From NCBI RefSeq assembly GCF_037031285.1, contig NZ_JAYEZO010000002.1, positions 310,001-374,000 on the forward strand: 64,000 bases of DNA, given 5' to 3'. This document shows positions 8,103 through 17,599 of the stretch, one piece after another. The notes beneath the pieces are model-generated. The model had not been told where the DNA came from, searched no databases, and saw only the letters and a program-made list of their open reading frames with translations. A program made the position numbers and the translations under genes. This DNA comes from Halobellus sp. LT62 (GTDB lineage Archaea; Halobacteriota; Halobacteria; Halobacteriales; Haloferacaceae). Position 1 is the first letter of the stretch, and each line of letters starts with the position of its first letter.

Positions 8103-9440
8103 TCAGTCCTCGCGCAGGTCGATCCGCTCCGGCGGGAGCCCCTTCTCGTTGACGACGTTCTCGTCGTCGTCGACGGTGACGACGCCGCGGTTGTTGACCG
8201 CGTGCGGATCGAGGTGAACCTCCTCTAAGAACTGCTTGTAGAGCCGCTCGGCGGTCTCGCCGTCCTTCTGGCGCTCGGAGGCGCGGTCGCAGAGTTCGAT
8301 CAGGTCTTCGGGGACGTCGTTCTCGTGGACGATCCAGTGGTTGATGAGATCCGAGAGTCGTCGGATGGGAGAGGTGAAGTGCCCGTAGATGTCGAAGTTC
8401 AGCGCGTAATGGCCGCCGAAGGGGTCGTTCATATACTTCGCGCGAGGCATCACCTTCAGCACGGCGCGCTGGATCTTGTTGAGCGCCCGCGAATCGGAGT
8501 TTTCGAGCGCGTCGTTGACGGCCTTCCGGGGATCGTCCCACGACGCCCCGGAGATGTTCACGCCGTCGAGTTCGGTGATCTCCCGAAGCGCCTCGTCCCA
8601 CTGGTCAGGCGTCGGCTGGGGGTGCACGCGGTACATCGCCTCGACGCCGCGGTTCCACATCAGCTCGTGCGTGACGGCCTTGTTGGCCTTCAGCATACAC
8701 TCCTCGATGATCGTGTGTGCGCGGTCGCGACTCGGGTTCAACACCAGCGACCCGTCCTCCTTGCGCTGCTCGTGGAGCTGGTCGGCGAGCTCGTAGACGA
8801 GGGCGTTCTCATCGTGCAGCGGCGCGTCGGGATCGTCGAGGCGGTTCTCACACTGCGTGTACGTCAGCCGCTCGTTCGAGTGGATGACCGACTTGTAGAT
8901 GTCGACGGTCTCGAACGACAGCGTGTCCTTCTTGATCTCCATTTCCACCGTGTGCGCCAGTCGGTCCTCCTGCGGCACGAGCGAGCAGACGGTCTCGGCG
9001 AGCACCGGCGGGAGCATATGGATCGTGTACCCCGGCAGATAGACGGTGTTCCCGCGCTCGACGGCCTCGGCCCACATCTCGGAGTCGGGGTGGACGTAGT
9101 GGGTGACGTCGGCGATGTGAACCCACAGCGTGTACGTCTCCTCGTTCTCGCGGATGCTGATCGCGTCGTCGAAGTCCTGTGCGTCGATCGGGTCGGTCGT
9201 CCATGTCGTGAGGTCACGGAGATCCTGTCGGTGTTCCAGTTCGTCTTCGATCTCCGTTTGGATGTCTTCGGTCCGCGATTTCGCCTCCGAGCGGACCGCC
9301 GGCGGGAACTCATCGCGGATCCCGAACTCCTCGAAGAGCTCCTCGCGCTTTTCTTCTAACTGCCGGGCGACGTCGATAGAGATCTCGACGGGGCCCTGCC
9401 CCTCGGCCGTCCCGGCCTGTGACTGCGCGTCGTTCGACAT
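8103..9440 (-). CDS. RNase R-type (RNB domain) 3'-5' exoribonuclease
   Basis: A 445-residue RNB-domain exonuclease that degrades RNA from the 3' end. The catalytic signature DPIDAQDFDDAIS (Asp86, Asp89, Asp91, Asp92) is intact, and HIADVTHYV and the late TSPIRRLSDLINHW segment are also present. It is far shorter than bacterial RNase R because it lacks clear cold-shock and S1 domains. Haloarchaea lack the archaeal exosome and depend on this type of enzyme, so it is probably the main 3' exonuclease. A degenerate family C element lies about 97 nt upstream of its start. Confidence 0.93.
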   Translation of the reverse strand: MSNDAQSQAGTAEGQGPVEISIDVARQLEEKREELFEEFGIRDEFPPAVRSEAKSRTEDIQTEIEDELEHRQDLRDLTTWTTDPIDAQDFDDAISIRENEETYTLWVHIADVTHYVHPDSEMWAEAVERGNTVYLPGYTIHMLPPVLAETVCSLVPQEDRLAHTVEMEIKKDTLSFETVDIYKSVIHSNERLTYTQCENRLDDPDAPLHDENALVYELADQLHEQRKEDGSLVLNPSRDRAHTIIEECMLKANKAVTHELMWNRGVEAMYRVHPQPTPDQWDEALREITELDGVNISGASWDDPRKAVNDALENSDSRALNKIQRAVLKVMPRAKYMNDPFGGHYALNFDIYGHFTSPIRRLSDLINHWIVHENDVPEDLIELCDRASERQKDGETAERLYKQFLEEVHLDPHAVNNRGVVTVDDDENVVNEKGLPPERIDLRED

Positions 9441-9725
9441 ATCGGCTTGTACTTGTGTGAGGTAGTTAGTCGTGTCGCACCGATACTACAGCTCTCGTGT
9501 GTGATCCACATATGCAACGGAGATCGCGAACACCTCGGAAGCCCCCGCGTTCCGGTCCCCCCCGGTCGGCACTTCGTCGGCCATCGGCCGCCGATACACG
9601 GCCACCACCGAGTCCCGTACGAAAACGCCATCGCGTCTCCGAATCCGGTTGTCGCGTCCCGACACTCCCGGCCTCTCCGATCGCAAACCGTACCGGTTTA
9701 TTCCCCCCGCGCCAAACCCGGTTCC
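9441..9725. other. 285-bp divergent intergenic region
   Basis: Separates the RNase gene (minus) from azlC (plus). It holds the degenerate family C copy near the RNase side and a TTTATTC box near 9697-9703 in the chain leading to azlC, which lies about 26 nt before its GTG and is a plausible core promoter. No credible open reading frame was seen here; the open frames present look like GC-driven shadows. Confidence 0.5.
9536..9616 (-). repeat. degenerate family C hairpin element, copy 3
   Basis: On the minus strand the end of this stretch reads GCGGGGGCTTCCGAGG, nearly the same as the copy at 60184-60298 (GCGGGGGCTTCCGGGG). About 40 nt earlier both carry GGCCGAnGGCCGAnGA. The outer arm GGAAGGGGCC is eroded (GGTGGTGGCCG). 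Probably a decayed relative rather than a functional copy; the alignment was made by eye. Confidence 0.35.
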
Positions 9726-10469
9726 GTGTCTCGCTTTCGCCTCCCCGCTGAAATCCGGCGTGGCGTCCGCGACGTGGCCCCGCTGTTGATCGGCATCGCG
9801 CCGTTCGGACTCGTCGCGGGCGCGGCCGCGGTCGACGCCGGCTTGACGCCGCTGCAAGCTGTCGGGCTGTCGGTCGTCGTCTTCGCGGGCGCGTCGCAGT
9901 TGGCCGCGATCGACCTCTTCGGCAGTAACGCGGAACTGCTGGTCGTCGTCCTCACGGGCGTCGTGATCAACCTCCGAATGCTGATGTACTCCGCGTCGAT
10001 CGCCCCGCACTTCCGCGTGCTGCGCTCGGCGTGGAAATCGATCTGCGCGTACGTGCTCACCGATCAGGCCTACGCGCTCTCGATCGCGCGCTACACCGAC
10101 GCGGAGGCCGAGTTGGATCCGCGCGAGCGACGTCACTACTACCTCGCCGTGGGGGTGTCTCTGTGGATCGTCTGGCAGTGCTGTACGATCCTCGGAATCG
10201 CCGTCGGCGCGCGCGTCCCCGACTCGTGGGGGCTCGCCTTCGCCGTGCCGCTGGTCTTTCTCAGTCTCCTCATTCCCGTGATCACCACGAGACCGAAGGC
10301 GATCGCCGCCGTCGTCGGTGGGAGCGTCGCGGTCGCCGGCGACGTGTTCGCGGTCCCCTTAGATCTCGGACTCGTCATCGGTGGGCTCGCGGGCGTCCTC
10401 GCGGGTGTTCTCGCCGACGAGTGGCTCGCGACGTCGGCGCAGGAGTCCGACCTCGGGGGTGGACACTGA
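9726..10469 (+). CDS. azlC: AzlC-family branched-chain amino acid exporter, large subunit
   Basis: A 247-residue membrane protein of the AzlC (LIV-E) family. Together with AzlD it forms an exporter of branched-chain amino acids or related compounds. The family motif FGLVAGAAAVDAGLTPLQAVGLSVVVFAGASQLAA spans residues about 26-60, and NLRMLMYSASIAPHF follows at about 87. Roughly six hydrophobic helices are visible. Translation probably starts at GTG 9726 (VSRFRLPAEIRRGVRD); the upstream frame is not family-like. Its TGA overlaps the azlD ATG, which indicates translational coupling. Confidence 0.9.
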   Translation: MSRFRLPAEIRRGVRDVAPLLIGIAPFGLVAGAAAVDAGLTPLQAVGLSVVVFAGASQLAAIDLFGSNAELLVVVLTGVVINLRMLMYSASIAPHFRVLRSAWKSICAYVLTDQAYALSIARYTDAEAELDPRERRHYYLAVGVSLWIVWQCCTILGIAVGARVPDSWGLAFAVPLVFLSLLIPVITTRPKAIAAVVGGSVAVAGDVFAVPLDLGLVIGGLAGVLAGVLADEWLATSAQESDLGGGH

Positions 10470-10804
10470 TGGCGGCGGAGTACAGCCCGCTGGGCGTCTG
10501 GGCGGCGATCGTCGCCCTCGGTGCCCTCACGTTCGGGATCCGCGGGTCGTTCATCCACCTGTTCGGCCGAATCGAGAACGTCCCCGACAGAGCGATGAAC
10601 GCGCTCCGATTCGTGCCGCCGGCGGTGTTCGCCGCGCTCACTGTGCCCGCGTTCGTCGCCCCCGAGGGATCGATCGCGGTCGTCGGCAACGAACGACTCG
10701 TCGCCGGCCTCGTCGCCGCCGCGGTCACGTGGTACCTCGACGACGTCTTCGCGACCATCGTCGCCGGGATGGCGACGCTGTGGATCCTTCGGTTCGGCGT
10801 TTGA
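10469..10804 (+). CDS. azlD: AzlD-family branched-chain amino acid exporter, small subunit
   Basis: A 111-residue protein with four hydrophobic helices. The AzlD hallmark GALTFGIRGSFIHLFGR lies at about residues 18-34 and ALRFVPPAVFAALTVPAF at about 45-62. The ATG overlaps the azlC stop codon by one base (TGATG), so the two subunits are made from one transcript. Substrate range is inferred from the family only. Confidence 0.9.
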   Translation: MAAEYSPLGVWAAIVALGALTFGIRGSFIHLFGRIENVPDRAMNALRFVPPAVFAALTVPAFVAPEGSIAVVGNERLVAGLVAAAVTWYLDDVFATIVAGMATLWILRFGV

Positions 10805-10932
10805 GCCGGGTGAGCAGTAGGATCGCGACGTCTCCGTCGTAACCTCTCGGCGCGTGTTTCCGGGTTGAACGCCGGACAACGCTAAAACCCCACCCCCTGT
10901 AACTTTAATTCACGTCGGCGTCTGGGTGAGCT

Positions 10933-12900
10933 ATGAACTGGCGGGACGCGGAAGCGGCGTACGACGACGACGTCCTCGGCGAGACGACGCTGGCCCGGAT
11001 GTTCGAAGAGAGCGCGGCGAGAAACGCGGAGGGCGTCGCCCAGCGGTACAAGGGGGGAATCTACGACAGATCGCTCGTCGCTGCCGACGCTGTGCCGACG
11101 GCCCCAGACGGCGAGTACGCCGGCCTGACGTACACCGAGATGCGCGATCTCGTCCGGCGACTCGCGGCCGGTTTCGACGACCTCGGCGTCGATCCCGGCG
11201 ACCGAGTCGGTATCCTCTCGGACACGCGGATGGAGTGGGCTCAGACCGATTTCGCGCTGCTCACCCTCGGCGGCGTCGTCACGACCGTCTACACCTCCTC
11301 TTCGGAGTCGCAGATCCGCTATCTCCTCTCCGACCCCGGCGCGAGCGGGGTCGTCGTCGAGAACGCCGAACTGCTCTCGCGCCTCCTCGCCGTCGAGGAC
11401 GACCTCGATCTGGAGTTCGTCGTCGTCGTCGACGAGATCTCCGACGGGAGCGGGATGGCCGGGGCGGTCCGCGACCGCGACGACATCCACACGCTCGGCG
11501 AGGTCTACGCCCGCGGTGCGGCCGCCTTCGGCGAGGGTGACGTCGACGAGGGCGACGTCGAATCGTGGCTGGCCGCCCGCGACGTCGACGACCTCGCGTC
11601 GCTCATCTACACGTCTGGGACGACCGGGCAGCCGAAGGGCGTCGAACTGACCCACCGGAACTTACGGTCGAACGTCGATGGGTGCTACCGGCGGTTCGGT
11701 CCCAATCCCGACCGGACCGGCGGGACGATCTCTCCCGACGCCACGACGCTGTCGTTCCTCCCGCTCGCGCACGTCTTCGAACGACTCGCCGGACACTACC
11801 TGATGTTCGCCGCCGGCGCGACCGTCGCGTACGCAGAGAGCCCCGACACGCTCCGGGAGGACTTCCAGTTAGTCCGGCCGACGGTGGGGACGTCGGTCCC
11901 GCGCGTCTACGAGAAGCTCTACGATGCGATCCGCACGCAGGCCTCCGAATCGAGTATGAAACGCCGGATCTTCGAGTGGGCCGTCGACGTCGGACGCGCC
12001 CACCAGTCGACGGATGATCCGGGTCCGCTGCTCTCGGCGAAGCACCGACTCGCGGACCGGCTGGTCTTCGAACAGGTCCGCGAGGCGCTCGGCGGCCGGG
12101 TCGACTTCCTCATCAGCGGCGGCGGCAGCCTCTCGCCCGAGCTGTGCCGCCTGTATCACGCGATGGGGCTGCCGATCCTCGAAGGGTACGGCCTCACCGA
12201 GACGTCGCCGGTCGTCACTGTCAACCCGCCGGAAGCGCCGAAGATCGGAACGATCGGCCCGCCGCTCGTCGGCGTCGAGGCCCGCCTTGATCAGTCGATC
12301 GTCGGCGACGACGTCGGCGCGGACGGCGAGGTCGGCGAACTGCTCGTCCGCGGGCCGAACGTCTCCGCGGGCTACTGGAACCGTCCGGAGGAGACCGCGA
12401 GGGCGTTCACCGAGGACGGCTGGTTCCGCACCGGCGACATCGTCGAGCGCGACGCCGACGACTATCTCCGGTTCCGCGAGCGGGCCAAGCAGCTCTTGGT
12501 GCTCTCGACGGGCAAGAACGTCGCGCCCGGGCCGATCGAGGACGCCTTCGCGGCCAGCCCCGTGATAGAGCAGTGTCTCGTCGTCGGCGACGGCAGGAAG
12601 TTCGTCTCCGCGCTTCTCGTCCCGAACTTCGAGGGGATCCGCGAGTGGGCCGAACTCGAGGGGATCGACCTCCCCGAAGAACCCGAAGCGATCGCCCGCG
12701 ACGACCGCGTCGTCGACCGCATCCAGCGGGAGGTCGACGCCGCCAACGAGGCGTTCGAGCCCTACGAGCGAATCAAGCAGTTCCGCGTGCTCTCCGAGGA
12801 GTTCTCGGAGGCCGACGACACGTTGACGCCGACGATGAAGAAGAAGCGCCGGAACATTCTGGACCGCTACGCCGATCAGATCGAGATGCTCTACGAGTAG
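10933..12900 (+). CDS. long-chain acyl-CoA synthetase (AMP-forming)
   Basis: A 655-residue ANL-superfamily ligase that activates fatty acids to acyl-CoA through an acyl-adenylate. The phosphate loop YTSGTTGQPKG begins at residue 226 and GYGLTETSPV at about 418. GWFRTGDIVERD and the C-terminal lysine region (TLTPTMKKKRRNIL) are present. Length and the long-chain-type linker fit the FadD/AMP-forming long-chain group. Two genes downstream lies a thiolase, so both may serve fatty-acid or polyhydroxyalkanoate metabolism, though they are not in one operon. A GGTGA just upstream of the ATG supports the start. Confidence 0.93.
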   Translation: MNWRDAEAAYDDDVLGETTLARMFEESAARNAEGVAQRYKGGIYDRSLVAADAVPTAPDGEYAGLTYTEMRDLVRRLAAGFDDLGVDPGDRVGILSDTRMEWAQTDFALLTLGGVVTTVYTSSSESQIRYLLSDPGASGVVVENAELLSRLLAVEDDLDLEFVVVVDEISDGSGMAGAVRDRDDIHTLGEVYARGAAAFGEGDVDEGDVESWLAARDVDDLASLIYTSGTTGQPKGVELTHRNLRSNVDGCYRRFGPNPDRTGGTISPDATTLSFLPLAHVFERLAGHYLMFAAGATVAYAESPDTLREDFQLVRPTVGTSVPRVYEKLYDAIRTQASESSMKRRIFEWAVDVGRAHQSTDDPGPLLSAKHRLADRLVFEQVREALGGRVDFLISGGGSLSPELCRLYHAMGLPILEGYGLTETSPVVTVNPPEAPKIGTIGPPLVGVEARLDQSIVGDDVGADGEVGELLVRGPNVSAGYWNRPEETARAFTEDGWFRTGDIVERDADDYLRFRERAKQLLVLSTGKNVAPGPIEDAFAASPVIEQCLVVGDGRKFVSALLVPNFEGIREWAELEGIDLPEEPEAIARDDRVVDRIQREVDAANEAFEPYERIKQFRVLSEEFSEADDTLTPTMKKKRRNILDRYADQIEMLYE

Positions 12901-12984
12901 CGGACGCCGACGCCGTCCGCTCCGCTTCGAGGCGTAGCTTTATACGGTATCGAGCCGCCGAAACAGAGGTATGGAGGATCGATA

Positions 12985-14853
12985 GTGGCGGCAGCTGGCG
13001 GCGGGAGTCTGCTCCCGATCGTGGCGGCGATCATCGGGATCGGCGTGATCGCGCAGATCCTCGCGGACCGGTTCCAAGTCCCCAGCGTCGTCTTTCTCAT
13101 CGCCGCCGGCGTCCTCCTCGGTCCCGAGGTGCTCGGCGTCGTCGGCCCCGACTCGTTCGGGAACGCGCTGGGCGCAATCGTCGGTCTCTCGGTGGCGATC
13201 ATCGTCTTCGAGGGCGCGTTCCACCTCCGCGCCGAGAAGCTCCGGGAGGCACCGGAAGCGACGCTGAAGCTGGTCACGGTCGGTGCCGCCGTCGCGCTCG
13301 TGGGGACGGCCGTCGCCGTTCACTTCCTCCTCACCGCGCCGTGGGACATCTCGTTTCTCATCGGATCGCTCCTCGTGGCCACCGGGCCGACGGTGGTCAC
13401 GCCCATCCTCGACGTGGTTCCCACGCGCGACCGCGTGGCGGCCGCCTTGGAGACGGAGGGCATCGTCAACGACGTGACGGCGGCGATCCTCGCAGTGGTC
13501 ATCTTCACCGCGATAAACGTCGGAATCGACGATCCGCTCCCGCTTCTGACGTTGTTCGCCGAACGGCTCGGCGTCGGCGTCGTCGTCGGCGGCGTCGTCG
13601 CGGGGCTGCTGGTTTATGCGCTCCGGTACGTCGACCTCTCGCCCGGGAACGCGCCCAGAAACGCCCGACTGCTCGTTCTCGCAGGGGCGCTCGTCGCCTA
13701 CGGCGCGGCCGACACCATCGCGACCGAGGCGGGCGTGGCGGCCGTCGCGACCGCGGGAGTCCTCCTCGGCAACACCGACATCCCGTACGAAGAGGAGATC
13801 TCGGCGTTCAAAGGCGACGTGACGCTCGTCGTCCTCTCGTTCGTCTTCATCGCGCTCGCGGCGCTGCTTCGCTTCGATGTGCTCGTGACGATCGGCCTCC
13901 GCGGACTGCTGGTCGCCGGTATCGTCGCGCTCGTCCTCCGCCCGGTGCTCGTGTTCGCCTCCGCGAGCGGCGATCGGTTCACCACCGGCGAGAAGTGGTT
14001 TATGAGCCTCGTCGGGCCGCGGGGCATCATCCCGGCGTCGGTCGCGACGCTCTTCGCGATCGGGCTCCGCGACGCGGGGCGAACCGCGTCGGCGGACCTC
14101 CTCGTCGGAACCGTCTTTCTCGTCATCCTCGTCACCGTCGTCGTCGAAGGCGGCTTCGCCCGACAGATAGCCGAATACCTCGACATCATCCCCATGCGCG
14201 TACTCATCATCGGAGGCGGGAAGGTGGGCCGAACGCTCGCCGAACGCCTCGAAGACCGCGGAGAGAACGTAGTGCTCATCGAAGAGAACCAAGCGGTCGT
14301 CGAAACCGCCCGGAACGCCGGGTTCACCGTCCACCACGGCGACGGGACCGACACGGAGGTCCTCCGATCGGCGGGTGCTGGAACGGCTCGGATCGTCGTC
14401 GGCGCGACCGGCGACGACGACGTGAACCTGCTCGTCGCGCAGTTGAGCAGCTCGAAGTTCGACCCCGAGACCGTCCTTGCGCGGGTGAACAATCCCGACA
14501 ACGCCGAGGCGTTCGAAGAGCTCGGTGTCCGGACGATCTCGGCGACGCGAGCGACTGCGGAGGCGATGGACAACTACATCGAGCGCCCCTCGATGATGGA
14601 CTGGATGGGCGAGATCGGCCACTCCGGCGACATCCAAGAGGTCGAAGTCACCGCCGAAACGGTGCTCGGCCGCCCGTTACGGGAAATCGGTCCCGAGCTC
14701 CCGGAGGACTGCCTGATCGCGCTCGTCCAACGGGACGGGGAGACGCGGGTCCCGCACGCGGAGTTCACGATCGAGCGGGGCGACCGCGTCACGATCATCG
14801 GCGGTCGCGAGGAGGTCCGCGAGGCGATCGAACTCGTCAACCCCGACCGGTAG
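12985..14853 (+). CDS. Na+/H+ antiporter (CPA family) fused to TrkA-type regulatory domain
   Basis: A 622-residue protein. The first ~390 residues hold about 12 membrane helices of a cation:proton antiporter (VPSVVFLIAAGVLLGPEVLG; ATGPTVVTPILDVVPTRDR; TEGIVNDVTAAILAVV). From residue 404 (MRVLIIGGGKVG) there is a Rossmann NAD-binding TrkA-N domain, then a TrkA-C domain. Such fusions gate ion transport by nucleotides. The start is GTG 12985, supported by GGAGG at 12973-12977, since the nearer upstream ATG meets a stop within five codons. TTTATA at about 12940 is a likely TATA box. The ion exchanged is inferred. Confidence 0.9.
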   Translation: MAAAGGGSLLPIVAAIIGIGVIAQILADRFQVPSVVFLIAAGVLLGPEVLGVVGPDSFGNALGAIVGLSVAIIVFEGAFHLRAEKLREAPEATLKLVTVGAAVALVGTAVAVHFLLTAPWDISFLIGSLLVATGPTVVTPILDVVPTRDRVAAALETEGIVNDVTAAILAVVIFTAINVGIDDPLPLLTLFAERLGVGVVVGGVVAGLLVYALRYVDLSPGNAPRNARLLVLAGALVAYGAADTIATEAGVAAVATAGVLLGNTDIPYEEEISAFKGDVTLVVLSFVFIALAALLRFDVLVTIGLRGLLVAGIVALVLRPVLVFASASGDRFTTGEKWFMSLVGPRGIIPASVATLFAIGLRDAGRTASADLLVGTVFLVILVTVVVEGGFARQIAEYLDIIPMRVLIIGGGKVGRTLAERLEDRGENVVLIEENQAVVETARNAGFTVHHGDGTDTEVLRSAGAGTARIVVGATGDDDVNLLVAQLSSSKFDPETVLARVNNPDNAEAFEELGVRTISATRATAEAMDNYIERPSMMDWMGEIGHSGDIQEVEVTAETVLGRPLREIGPELPEDCLIALVQRDGETRVPHAEFTIERGDRVTIIGGREEVREAIELVNPDR

Positions 14854-14891
14854 CGACGGGCTCGTCTACGGGCGGAGCAGGCGAAGCCGGC

Positions 14892-16025
14892 CTACCGAGA
14901 GAATTCGATCGCTGCGCCCTGCCCGAAGCCGACGCAGAGCGTCGCGAGCCCGCGCTCGGCGTCGCGCTTTCGCATCTCGTGGATCAGCGTTACGGGGAGG
15001 CGCGCGCCCGACGCACCCAGCGGATGCCCGATCGCGACCGCGCCGCCGTTGACGTTGTACTTCTCGGGGTCGACGCCCAGTTCCCGACGCGCGTAGACGC
15101 ACTGGCTCGCGAACGCCTCGTTGAGCTCGACCAGATCGTAGTCGTCGATGCCGCGGCCGGCGCGCTCCAGCAGATTCCGCGTCGCCGGGACCGGGCCGAT
15201 CCCCATCACCGTCGGATCGACGCCCGCGACGGCGTTGGTGCCGACGTCCGCGAGGATATCGAGGCCGTGCGATTCGGCGAACGCCCGTGAAGTGACGAGG
15301 GTCGCTGCCGCGCCGTCTGTCATCTGTGAGGAGTTGCCCGCGGTGACCGATCCGTCACCGGTGAACGCCGGCGAGAGTCCCCCGAGCGCTTCGAGGGAGG
15401 TGTCAGGTCGGATCCCTTCGTCCTCGGTGACGGTACCCGATTCGGTCTCTATCGGAACGATCTCGTCGTCGAAGCGACCCGATTCGGTCGCTTCGGCGGC
15501 CCGCTGGTGGGACCGAAGCGCGTACTCGTCTTGGGCCTCCCGGGAGACGTCGTACTCCTCTGCGACCTTCTCGGCGGTCATTCCCATCTGGAGCTGGAAG
15601 ACGTTGTACTTCTCGGAGAGTTCCGGGTGGAGATGTTGGTATGAGTCGCCGTCCATCGGCACGCGGCTCATACTCTCGACGCCGCCGGCGATAACGCACT
15701 CGCGATTGCCCGCGGCGATGGCGTCGGAAGCGGAAATGATCGCCTGCATCGACGAGGCGCACCAGCGGTTGATGCTCGTCGCCGGGACGCCTTCGCCCAA
15801 CTCCGAGAGGAGGGCGATCACGCGGGCGACGTTGTTGTCCTGCTCGCCGCGCTGCTGGGCGACGCCCCACATCAGATCGTCGACGGCGTCGCTCTCGATA
15901 CTGTTCTCCGCGAGAATATGGTCGATCAGCGCGACGGAGAGATCTTCGCTCCGGACGTCCGCGAACACGCCGCCCGCCTTTCCGAACGGGGTTCGGTGAG
16001 CGGCGACGATGACTGGCGTTGGCAT
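14892..16025 (-). CDS. acetyl-CoA C-acyltransferase (thiolase)
   Basis: A 377-residue thiolase that condenses or cleaves acyl-CoA units. The active-site Cys89 lies in [12 protein letters not shown], the conserved His in [12 protein letters not shown] (about residue 334), and the second Cys in [11 protein letters not shown] (about 364). [12 protein letters not shown] also fits the family. Whether it works in beta-oxidation or in biosynthetic acetoacetyl-CoA formation cannot be decided from sequence. The start at ATG 16025 gives the usual [16 protein letters not shown] opening. It is convergent with the antiporter gene. Confidence 0.95.
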   Translation of the reverse strand: MPTPVIVAAHRTPFGKAGGVFADVRSEDLSVALIDHILAENSIESDAVDDLMWGVAQQRGEQDNNVARVIALLSELGEGVPATSINRWCASSMQAIISASDAIAAGNRECVIAGGVESMSRVPMDGDSYQHLHPELSEKYNVFQLQMGMTAEKVAEEYDVSREAQDEYALRSHQRAAEATESGRFDDEIVPIETESGTVTEDEGIRPDTSLEALGGLSPAFTGDGSVTAGNSSQMTDGAAATLVTSRAFAESHGLDILADVGTNAVAGVDPTVMGIGPVPATRNLLERAGRGIDDYDLVELNEAFASQCVYARRELGVDPEKYNVNGGAVAIGHPLGASGARLPVTLIHEMRKRDAERGLATLCVGFGQGAAIEFSR

Positions 16026-16160
16026 ACTACTCGTTCCCGTCGCCGTCGTCATAAAAGGGGTAGAACGCGAGAAACCGTGCCGGGAGTTTTCGATTCCGTA
16101 CCGTGCCGACCCAGCGACGTTCCGACGCGCTTATGCGAGTGAGACGGCAACGTGTTTGGG

Positions 16161-17534
16161 ATGAGTAACCGGGCTCTCGAAGTCGTAGAATTTCTCCTCA
16201 CGGCGCACCTCTACAGCGACAACCGTGATCTCGACGAGAACGATCTGCCGCCGCGGTACCGACGGGTCTTCTGGACGGAACCGGACGACGAGGACGAAGA
16301 CGAAAACGACGACGGACCGAACGTCGTCGGCATCGAACGACCCCTCGTCGTCACCGACAGCGTCGCGCGGAAGGCGACCGGCGTCGAACACCCGTGGGAG
16401 ACGGTCTCAGATCTGCTCTTCACCCAGCGCGAGGAGTTCTCCGGCCGGATCTCGCTGACGCAGCCCGAGATGGCGATCGAGTGGTTCCTCGACCGCGCCG
16501 ATCGCGAACGACTGGAGACGAACCCGACGATCGCGGCCGCCGTCGAGGGGCGCGAGGGCGTCGACGTCACGCACGCCGAAGCGCGCGAGCACACCCGGCC
16601 GATTCAGGCCGACCGCGTCTGGATCGACAGCCTCCTTGAGGAGTACTTCGACGAGGAGGAGGACGCCGAGATGCTCGATCTCGTGCAGGTGCGCGCGCCC
16701 GAGGAGATCGAGATGACGCTCGAGGACCTCGTCCTCACCGGCGATCAGGAGGGGGAGATCCACAAGCTGATGCAGGCGATCGAACACCGCGAGTACCTCG
16801 CGGACATCGGCCTCCGCGAGATCGGCAAGATCCTCTTCGTCGGCCCGCCGGGGACCGGGAAGACGACCGTCTCGCGCGCCCTCGCGCACGAACTCGGACT
16901 CCCGTTCGTCGAAGTGAAGCTCTCGATGATCACGAGCCAGTACCTCGGCGAGACGGCCAAGAACGTCGAGAAGACCTTCGAGGTCGCGAAACGGCTCTCG
17001 CCGTGTATCCTCTTTATCGATGAGTTCGACTCCGTCGCGAAGACGCGTCGCTCCGACGAGCACGCGGCGCTGAAGCGCGCGGTCAACACGCTCTTGAAGA
17101 GCATCGACGACATCTCCCTGATCCGCGACGAGGTGATCCTGATCGGTGCGACCAACCACCCCGATCAGCTCGACGCGGCGGCGTGGCGGCGCTTCGACGA
17201 GATCGTCAACTTCCCCAAACCGGACAGTCAGATGCGCGCGGATATCCTCCGGATCATCACTCGTCGGATGGACATCTCCGATTTCGACCCCGAGGCCGTC
17301 GCCGAGCTGACGGAGGGCCTCACGGGGTCAGATCTCCGGATGGTGCTTCGGGAGGCTGTGTTGGAAGCGCTGACCGAAGAGCGGATGACGCTCACCCAAG
17401 AGGACATCGTCGAGGCCGTCGAGGACTTCGAGGAGCGCGACAATCTCAAGAATATGGATATGATGTCGGACGGCGACCAGCTCGTCGCGGGCGACGGCGA
17501 CGACCACGATCACTCGCACGATCACGATCACTGA
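16161..17534 (+). CDS. single-domain AAA ATPase with His-rich tail
   Basis: A 457-residue ATPase. Residues 1-200 form a family-specific acidic N-terminal region (with a DDEDEDENDD run). The AAA module follows: Walker A GPPGTGKTT at about 230, Walker B ILFIDEFD at about 283, sensor 1 GATNHPDQLD, and an arginine-finger segment AAWRRFDE. The last residues alternate His and Asp (DHDHSHDHDH), which could bind metal. Only one AAA domain is present, unlike Cdc48. The ATG at 16161 was chosen over a TTG-type start nine bases upstream. Cellular role unknown. Confidence 0.85.
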   Translation: MSNRALEVVEFLLTAHLYSDNRDLDENDLPPRYRRVFWTEPDDEDEDENDDGPNVVGIERPLVVTDSVARKATGVEHPWETVSDLLFTQREEFSGRISLTQPEMAIEWFLDRADRERLETNPTIAAAVEGREGVDVTHAEAREHTRPIQADRVWIDSLLEEYFDEEEDAEMLDLVQVRAPEEIEMTLEDLVLTGDQEGEIHKLMQAIEHREYLADIGLREIGKILFVGPPGTGKTTVSRALAHELGLPFVEVKLSMITSQYLGETAKNVEKTFEVAKRLSPCILFIDEFDSVAKTRRSDEHAALKRAVNTLLKSIDDISLIRDEVILIGATNHPDQLDAAAWRRFDEIVNFPKPDSQMRADILRIITRRMDISDFDPEAVAELTEGLTGSDLRMVLREAVLEALTEERMTLTQEDIVEAVEDFEERDNLKNMDMMSDGDQLVAGDGDDHDHSHDHDH

Positions 17535-17599
17535 TCCGATGGCAGCGAATCGGGTTGTCGCTCCCGAATCATTAACAACGCGGCAGGAGTGCGGCCGAT

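Noticed and set aside
9640-9665. CCGGTTGTCGCG, possible reverse copy of the family A loop
   Set aside because: No complementary stem and no GTGA/TATA arrangement around it.
9497-9751. Open frames in the gap between the RNase gene and azlC
   Set aside because: Arg/Pro-rich, no start signal, and they cross the degenerate repeat and the azlC promoter region.
10860-10890. GCCGGACAACGCTA, similar to the conserved loop of family A
   Set aside because: One base of the ACAACCGCT core is missing, the flanking 9-bp stem is absent, and the nearby CTCGGCG lies on the wrong side; most likely chance.
12573-15290. Very long open frame (about 900 codons) overlapping the acyl-CoA ligase and antiporter genes
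   Set aside because: It is rich in Arg, runs in another frame through two well-supported genes and has no domain match; such frames arise from high GC and few stop codons.
17545-17580. GAATCGGG...CCCGAATC possible hairpin after the AAA ATPase gene
   Set aside because: The arms are not complementary when checked base by base (GAATCGGG would need CCCGATTC).
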